DNA of 64,000 nt from Rhyzopertha dominica. Its lineage: Eukaryota > Arthropoda > Insecta > Coleoptera > Bostrichidae. Shown one piece after another: positions 57,448-64,000 of the stretch (position 1 is the first letter of the stretch; every line of letters begins with the position of its first letter). The position numbers and the translations under genes were made by a program. The stretch lies in NCBI GenBank assembly GCA_025024175.1, contig QCXZ01000086.1, positions 15,466,245 to 15,530,244 on the forward strand, in the 5' to 3' direction. The notes beneath the pieces were generated by a model, which did not search any database, had not been told where the DNA came from, and saw only the letters and a program-made list of their open reading frames with translations.

Positions 57448-58244
57448 TCATTTATATACTCGTATCATTGTGGAACTACTTAAACTTACCGTGTCTTATT
57501 TTTGGCACATAATTGCTCGTTTACTTACAATGAACCCTTGGCTGTAAATAATCCCCTGTTTAACATAGACCGACAGGTGCTCGAACAAACAGACGGGGGC
57601 TGAAATTTAGGACCCCCAATAACAGGCTATTGTAGAAGTATTTAACTTTTTAAACAATAGCATAGCAATATAACCTTCTTTCGGTTGAAATACTATACTA
57701 AAGAGTATCTAAAATACTTTTGATTTTACTTGAATTTTTTTTTCAGATATCTAATAAATGCCAAACGCTTCATTTGGATAGTATGTGAAATACTTGTAAA
57801 AATATTTCATATACAATTTTTGTATAAATGCTTGTTCTGTAATCCATAATTAAATAATAAACTTATAGGTAACATGATTTTCAACAAATTTATCCCGCGC
57901 CAGTTGAAGACTTAGAAGGGCAGTATGAAAACTTATTTGAAACGATATCGAACCAGAGACTGACACAGGCTGAGGTTGCTCTTATGTTATTTTTGTTACC
58001 AGCTCTACTACCTCCAAAAGGGCCATCAAGGCTACCAGCAAACAAACATTGGAAACAATCTGTAACAGAATGTCACCACAATTTAATGGTACTAATAATT
58101 TCAGCTAGTGACATCGAAACCACAAAAGATGTAACAGTTGATACAATGTTTAAATATGTCCAAACAGTTCAACCATACATACTCATGATAGGATCACTAA
58201 CAAATGTAACGGCTGCATACGTTATCGGTATTAGATACCGTTGA
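54950..58244 (+). pseudogene. SAMD3-like insect repeat gene, exons split by a LINE insertion (tentative)
   Basis: Pieces in order: EAFKCLDEPTIKELIPKVGD (54970, a SAM-domain end), LLHPIEEVLKEAPFVNTINL (56045), a block with LREFLSKTLTGKLILN and KRLSSTLRNRLISLISIRL (56350-56490), KTVNAKGKLVDKYKNL (56605) and SRLPANKHWKQSVTECHHNL with VQPYILMIGSLTNVTAAYVI (58020-58230). I recall this order from proteins labelled SAMD3-like in insects, of unknown function. Introns seem to separate the pieces. Stops at 56152 and 56495 and a LINE tail at 56990-57450 inside the region show it is no longer a gene. Confidence 0.4.
56990..57450 (+). pseudogene. LINE 3' end with (TTA)n tail
   Basis: The frame gives HPYTTRGRENDILATIKQRT and SVSFLGPRLFNKVP, one TAA, then EIRSSLSLKSFKKHLKKSLL in the same frame. 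This is the C-terminal end of a non-LTR reverse transcriptase ORF. AATAAA at 57408 and a (TTA)n tract at 57417-57448 form the 3' tail. It sits between pieces of the SAMD3-like gene. Confidence 0.6.
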
Positions 58245-58249
58245 TTTTT

Positions 58250-59574
58250 GTTTCAAAGCATTTCATGTGTTAGATCTCAAGTACCCCTTTCAGTCTTGCA
58301 ACAAAACGGTATACAAACTAATAGAGAAAAAAGAATCCCTTTTATTGAAGATCTACAAGTTAGATATTTTGTAATAGGTAATGGATTTGTAGATAACAAG
58401 CAAGAAGTTATGCAGAACAAAGCAAAATTGAAGCAGGTAACGGATAGCAGGGTATATATTAATGATTACCTCACCAAATATGAAAGAGAAAAAAAAATCA
58501 TAAGATTAAAAGCATTGGAAGAGAAAGGGAAAGTAAAGTACGTTAAAGTCGGATATAATAACATCACGGTGGACGGCAAAGTCTGGAGATGGGACAGGAC
58601 CACAAACGCGTTATCCGAACCAAATGCAAAACACTAAATATAGTAAATGGATGGTACACAAGAGCAAGGGATGAGGATAATTCTTTAGGACGTGACAAAA
58701 ACAAGGCAAAGAAAACCGGCAGAAAAAGGAAACAGAAGCACATTTTAAGAATAAATACATGGAATATTAGGACAGTGCTAAGAACGGGTAAAATAAGAGA
58801 AATCGCAAAAAAAAGAAAAGTCGATATAGTTGCACTACAGGCAACAAGATGAAAAGGAAATGGATGCGTAGAACAGGATAACTTCAAAATATTATATTCA
58901 AGGGAAGATAAACAGGGTAGAAATGGAGTGGCCTTCATGATAATGAAGAAGTTAAAAAACGAAATACTTGAATTTAAAGCAGTTAGTGGAATAGCAGCGT
59001 ACATAACAATACATGCGAGATCATTTAACTAATATTTAATTAACCAACAGAAGATACAGATGAGAAACATAAGGAAGATATGTATGATGGAGTAGAAAAA
59101 AAAACATGTAAAGAAGTACCAAAACAAGATGTATTAATAGTACTGGGTGACTAACGCACAAATCGGGAAGGAAAATTATGTACCTGAAATAGCAGGAAAA
59201 TATTCCCATCATGAAAAGACAAACGACAATGGAACGAGGATATGTAATTTTGTAGCAACAATTGGAACAGTAATAGTCAGTACACGTTTCAAACACCGAG
59301 AAGAACATAGAATGACAAGGATGAGACCTGGAGAAACAATAGGAAATCAAATAGATCACATAATGGTATCAAGGAAACACAAGTCATCGATAAACGTAAG
59401 AACGTAAGAACTTATAGAGGTGCTAATGCAGATACGCACCACTACATGGTGATGACAAAACTTAAACAAAAAATAAGTAAGAATGAAACCAGCAAGAAAA
59501 ACAAAAGACGTTATAACTGAGAAAGATTCAGATATGAAATGGGACAAAAAATTATACGCAAGGAATAACAGCAA
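58250..59574 (+). pseudogene. RTE-like LINE fragment: coiled-coil region and AP endonuclease
   Basis: The first frame (to TAA 58635) has KLKQVTDSRVYINDYLTKYE, KVKYVKVGYNNITVDGKVWR and W, the N-terminal part of insect LINE ORFs. A shifted frame gives HILRINTWNIRTVLRTGKI and VDIVALQATR (catalytic N and E region, Q-E-T-R changed to Q-A-T-R). Then come VLIVLGD, a stop, and NAQIGKENY, ICNFVATIGTVIVSTRFKHR and NQIDHIMVSRKHKSSINVRT, and finally DAHHYMVMTKL. These are the endonuclease motifs in order, ending with D-H and the H of the terminal motif. The RT domain is absent. Stops at 58850, 59030 and 59150 break it. Confidence 0.65.
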
Positions 59575-59784
59575 GAATTGAAGAGAAGAGACATTCTAAA
59601 TTCTTTCAATGCCTTATTTCAATTAAGTGCTATATTAATACATAAATTACGTGGACATTGTTATAATTTATTTATACAATATTTACTATTAATTTGCGAT
59701 ATCCAGATAATTTCTTACCATTAGCAAAAGTTAAATTAGGTGGTGAATGTGAATTATTTCTGACTCTTTACCACTGGAAGGTCA

Positions 59785-60344
59785 AACAGAATTAAGAAAA
59801 AGATGTTTAGCATTTTATTTGACAGCTGCCACAAGCTTGAAAAAGACTTCCACTTAAACAAAATTTTAAATCTATGGAATTTTTAAACCCACAAGTCGCT
59901 TTTTCACCAATTGTGAATTCTGAAACAGATAACATTAGCTCATAATTTATCTAACTTTATTGACCTTACCAATTTTACCACCGAATGGCAAAAATTAGCT
60001 ACCTCATTAATGAAATGGAAATAGAAAATTTAAAAAAAATCCCTTTGGATGAAGTTTGGATTCATGTTGGAAACCTAAAAATTTTTAATGACGAATACCT
60101 ATTCCCAAATTCAGGCAAACTTGCCAAAATTGTCATGACGTTACCGCACTCTAACGTTGAAGCAGACAGAATTTTTTTCATCGTTACGGACATTAAAATA
60201 AAAAAAGAAATAAGTGAGGATACCTTAAAATGCAATGTTATTAGGAATTCATTGCACCCAGATAATAAAACTTGTGTTAATTACCCTATAACGGTCGTAA
60301 TACTCAAAAGACATAAAAATAAAGATATTTCTTCTTTAAAATGA
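59785..60344 (+). pseudogene. hAT transposase C-terminal remnant
   Basis: RKRCLAFYLTAATSLKK, then KQNFKSMEFLNPQVAFSPIV, SNFIDLTNFTTEWQKLATSL and, in another frame, LFPNSGKLAKIVMTLPHSNV with EADRIFFIVTDIKIKK. The LxLPHSNxExxRxFSxVxxIKxK pattern is the hAT dimerisation region in a lineage distinct from the one at 40157. Two frame changes break it. Confidence 0.6.
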
Positions 60345-60552
60345 AGTTTATATCTTTGTATGTATTATGTTCTTTTTATAAAAATAAACGTTTGTTTAAA
60401 TGGTATTTTATATTTAAGAGATACATAACCATACCTCTCTAAATGCAATCTTAGCTTGATGGGACATTCAAATAAAATATGGGATATTTTGTGCCTATGC
60501 GTGGGATAGTTTGATTTTGCGTTAATTGGGACTAAAAAGAAAAACATAAAAC

Positions 60553-61745
60553 ATAATGTAATTGAAAGATATGGATTTGAACCACAAAATATACTCAATT
60601 TAGACAAGACTGACAAAATCAGGGCTTTAAGGGGGGCCAAGCAGATAGGTGGCATTAACTCGCATGAAAGGAGCACGCTCGTAACTGTTTGCCTGGCAGT
60701 TAAGGCGGTAGGAAATATGATATCGCCAATGTTCATTGGGTAGCATTGGAGCGGCCAATGCTTCAGGCTGGATGGTAAATGAACAATTTTTCTCAAATAT
60801 TTCCTTAAACATGCAAAGCCTTCAGTTGAGAACAAAAAAATATTGATTTTAAACAACCACGACTCTCACATACAAATTGAGGTGGGTGATTTTTGTAGGG
60901 AAAACGGAATTGTGTTGTCATTTCCACCGCACACTTCCCATAAGTTGCAACAGCTGGATAGGTCGGTGTTCGGACCATTTAAAAAGTACTTTAACACTTA
61001 TGCAGACGAATGGAGAAAAAGTCATCCAGGTGAAAGAATGAACATTTACCATTTACCAGGACTTGTAAAGGGAACTTTACAACTGGCCGCCACATAATCA
61101 AATGTTCAGGCTGGATTTAGATGTTCAGGTGTAAGCGAACCTAACATCTTGCCAGAAAATACAAACGACCCACCCAATCGAAACCAAACTCATCCGCAAA
61201 TAACAACAGTTTCCTACTCCACGCCGCCACAAAACACTCTTAATCCAACTCATGCTGAAGCAAGCTATGATCCAAGTGTTTCCATAGAAGATCTCTATGC
61301 CCCGGGACCATCACATGTGCAAAGAAAATCTCGTGTCGTTGCGCCCGGACCTTTGAATCTTCAAAGCAATTCGTCCGTTGTTTCCCATAAGGACATTCGT
61401 CCTTTACCTAAGGCCACATTTGAGAAACCAAAGAGGAAGGGTCACCAAACAATGAGAAGCGCAATATGGACGGACACCCCAGAAAAGAAAGAGCTGGCAG
61501 AGATTAAACGCCGCAAACCCGTAAAAATGAAAGCCAAAGCTTTAGCGCTTCCCAAGAGAAAATTCCCAAAGAAGACGGCAACACCACGTGACAGCAGCTC
61601 AGAAGAAGAGGAATATTTCTGCCTTATATGCACGGGGCCCTGATCTGCTTCCATCCGGGGCCAACAATGGATACAATGTCAAAGCTGCAAGATGTGGGCG
61701 CATATAAAATGTAGGGGTCAGATATGTACTACTGTCATAATTGTG
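60553..61745 (+). pseudogene. pogo-like DDE transposase with PHD-type tail, broken
   Basis: ERYGFEPQNILNLDKTDKIR carries a D where the family has the first catalytic D (N-x-D-E-T, here N-L-D-K-T). GAKQIGGINSHERSTLVTVC and MISPMFIG follow, with a stop at 60740. From 60835, KILILNNHDSHIQIEVGDFC has N in place of the second D (LDNH became LNNH). FPPHTSHKLQQLDRSVFGPF gives the third. A stop at 61096 ends the catalytic part. A proline-rich linker follows, then basic KRRKPVKMKAKALALPKRKF and YFCLICTGP with a stop, then QWIQCQSCKMWAHIKCRGQ, the PHD-like finger. TTGATCCCGCTCTCCCCTA at about 61851 may be the 3' terminus. Confidence 0.7.
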
Positions 61746-61879
61746 ACTATGAATAATGCTTTTGTTATTAGTTTTACTGCTTGTTACAAATGTTCCTAGC
61801 GCCGTTACTTACCGTTTAGGAGTTGGACCCAAAAACAGCTAAAATGTTACATTTGATCCCGCTCTCCCCTAATAATAAG

Positions 61880-62335
61880 TGCAAAGAAACATCAATCGCC
61901 ACTTAAACTGAAGCAAATGACTCATCAAGATTTTTTTGATATAAGAAGAGGCGTGGAGCCTCTATTTCCTTAAGTCTCCCAAACCTGCCCTCAAACTTCA
62001 AGAAGTGCAAACGTTAATGGTTGAGAAAAATGATCGCCATGTTAATCTCAGAACATCATATTGTGGATTCTGGATGCGACACATAGTCGTTATCGGAACT
62101 TTTAATGAGAACATATCCACTGTTGATATATTAAGGCTTTACCGGTCACCTTCAGGAATTCAGCCTGCAAAAAGGCAGGATGTTCTGCAACTTGTACAAT
62201 ATTTGGAAAATCCCGAACATAGCCAATGTTGTCAAACCTTATTCGCTAATTTACAATCTACACTTGATGGTGATACAAACAAACCCAACATTCAAATTGA
62301 CAGCGACGATAATTTTGATGGTTGTCAAAATTGTT
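61880..62335 (+). pseudogene. DUF7869-type transposase C-terminal remnant (tentative)
   Basis: PLKLKQMTHQDFFDIRRG at about 61895 and, in a second frame, ISTVDILRLYRSPSGIQPAK followed by RQDVLQLVQYLENPEHSQC. The KxxDVxxLxxxxxPEHxxFYxxL pattern resembles the last segment of DUF7869/Sola-like proteins such as those at 3648 and 7594. No upstream domain was found. Confidence 0.35.
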
Positions 62336-62339
62336 AGTG

Positions 62340-64000
62340 TCTACATGTTTGGAGTTTTCATTACCATTATCACTTTTTAAGCCAAAGTCGAATAAACAAT
62401 ATATTAAACTTCAATTTTGTAGTTTTCCTGCAAAAACCAGATGTTTCATACTTTTTATATTTTTTTAATTAACAACATAACTTTTACAAATCATATTATT
62501 GTGCAAATGAAGATAATGGACTAACAATACTTAATAAAAAAAATACGACTCCTTTTTACGAACTACGAAACAAGATATACTGTTTTATTTGTTTGTCTGG
62601 TTTTTAAAAGAAACCCCTCCCATATTAATTTTTTTAACTATTACCCCTGTTTTTGTGTATATTAACCAGGTAGTAAGTGGCATTATTATTTTGACTCAGC
62701 NACAAGTAGCGCCCGACTGTCCAGTGCGGTCAGTTGGGTTTTTCGGGAATTCGAGCGTTGGATTAAAACAACCCTAAACAAGGTAGCAAGGATTATATAG
62801 ACGGGAACTCGTGCGCACCGGACTCCGAGGTCTACAACTTTGTCCACCGTCCTAATAGCTGCCTTTTTCTTCGAACTGTACGTGACATCATTGCCCTTTT
62901 ATTATGGTCGTAATATTATGGCAAGGCTATTGTAAGAAACTAGTACTTTAAGGTGTTTTTGCAAAATTTTAAGAGCAGTGCAAAGAACAAGGCAATACTG
63001 ATTTTCTACATTTCCACTACATTATTCATCAGCAATCCCTCTATTTAAAAGTGTTAAACATCAGGCATGTGAAAAAATGTTATTAAAATCGTAAATTAAA
63101 GGGGTTGGAGCATTCTAATTTTTTGGTATATGTGCGTAAAATTAAACTTATTAAAACTTATTAAAATTAAACTTATTGTGTATTCTATCAGTGCAAAACT
63201 GGTATAACTAATTTTTGCTACTACCAGAGTCATCTATGGGTGATCAAAAATACCCACTTAGTAATGCAACAATACTCTTTGAAGCAAAATAGATATAAGT
63301 GCACTTGTACCATTTTTGCACTGAGCCATTTTGATTTATTGTTACTTGTAAACAAGTAGTGGCGAGTGTGTTGACATGTTTTTTAAAGAAAGGAGTTCTT
63401 AAAGTAGTGTAATGGATTATAGCGAATTCGCCAACGACTAACCTGTTAATCTCAAAGATGTAGGATGGTAGGTAATCCCCCGACCGAAATGGCCACCGGG
63501 TCGCCCGGATATAAAGATGGTCTTTCCAGGAAAGATCTAATTTAGAGTCAATATAGGTTTAAAAGTAATAAGGGGCCGTGTAATAAGTATTGGTTAGTTG
63601 TAATTTGCATTTAGTGCCAGTGTTCGATCAGAAATATATGGTAATCAGTATATCCAAAATTTCCAAGGTACGTTTAAATATCAAAACTAGAATTAGGCAA
63701 TAAATTACTTTCTAACCAAGCCAATGTTTTTTTTAATTCTATTTTGGCAGTTATGGCTAATAAGTATTACTTAAGGAGACGCACATCGCATTCCAATAAG
63801 TAGATATACAAAAATCTAATTTAAATTTAATCTTCTGTGATTCGGCCTGCTTGGTAAGAGTAATTTATAACGTAGGTTGGTTTTGAAAACATTTTTTTTC
63901 TCAAAATAGTAAACCCTAGGATTACCTTATACTGCCTATTATTATTTATATTATTTTCGGAGCGGAAGAAACGCAAAAATACTATAAACAGAGCTTTAGA
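62340..64000. other. No gene recognised
   Basis: AT-rich except for two GC-richer islands, 62705-62900 and 63440-63530. The second contains CCCCCGACCGAAATGGCCAC and CCGGGTCGCCCGG and may be a fragment of a retroelement leader or SINE. Nothing could be named. One N lies at 62701. Confidence 0.4.

Noticed and set aside
57417..57448. (TTA)n tract as an independent microsatellite
   Set aside because: It directly follows an AATAAA and a LINE ORF end, so it is better read as the LINE tail.
1..64000. CRISPR arrays, operons, ribosome binding sites and bacterial features
   Set aside because: No regularly spaced identical repeats exist, and introns, microsatellites and TE content show eukaryotic nuclear DNA.
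1..64000. tRNA, rRNA and telomeric TTAGG repeats
   Set aside because: No cloverleaf-type sequence, rRNA segment or TTAGG array was noticed. A covariance scan would be needed to exclude degraded tRNA-derived SINEs, for example at 62705-62900.

Overview
The window looks like a repeat-rich stretch of an arthropod, most likely insect, nuclear genome. It is very AT-rich, has long (TA)n microsatellites, and its recognisable coding matter belongs to transposable elements (TEs) common in insects: Harbinger with MADF/BESS partner genes, piggyBac, pogo-like DDE elements with PHD-type fingers, P-like, hAT, BEL/Pao, Penelope-like (PLE) and non-LTR elements. I found no ordinary single-copy host gene and no convincing tRNA or rRNA gene. 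Scattered single Ns, one exact 100-N gap and many one-base homopolymer indels point to a scaffolded long-read assembly.

Layout. 0-2.9 kb: an element with inverted-repeat ends, then spacer. 3.0-10.7 kb: two near-identical 3.68-kb copies of a DUF7869/Sola-like DNA transposon around the 100-N gap; the flanks are also duplicated, so this is probably one locus assembled twice. 10.9-12.9 kb: an internally deleted PLE with a GIY-YIG domain, 380-bp terminal repeats in inverted orientation and hammerhead-like motifs. 13.3-18.2 kb: remnants of pogo-like, BESS, P-like and viral-type glycoprotein genes. 19.0-21.8 kb: a Harbinger element with TTA target duplication and scrambled internal order, nested in a CCGGATATCCGG-rich element. 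25.7-29.1 kb: a nearly complete Ginger-like transposon with 335-bp inverted repeats and a two-exon integrase gene. 29-38 kb: Harbinger, BEL/Pao gag, pogo-like and YqaJ-family remnants. 37.8-40.2 kb: a decayed piggyBac with TTAA ends, apparently inserted in a hAT remnant. 41.3-45 kb: an element built of CATTGG/CCAATG palindromes, a LINE fragment and insect repeat-gene fragments. 45.3-47.8 kb: an apparently intact two-exon piggyBac with perfect 20-bp inverted repeats. 48-64 kb: PLE, LINE/RTE, pogo-like, hAT and SAMD3-like remnants.

The two elements with apparently complete genes are the Ginger-like integrase element (560-aa protein, start 264 bp of coding sequence upstream of the first in-frame ATG of the long ORF) and the 2.57-kb piggyBac (623-aa protein). 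In both, the first exon is recovered by splicing. Almost everything else is broken, and nearly all coding remnants lie on the plus strand except the Harbinger transposases and one BESS gene.
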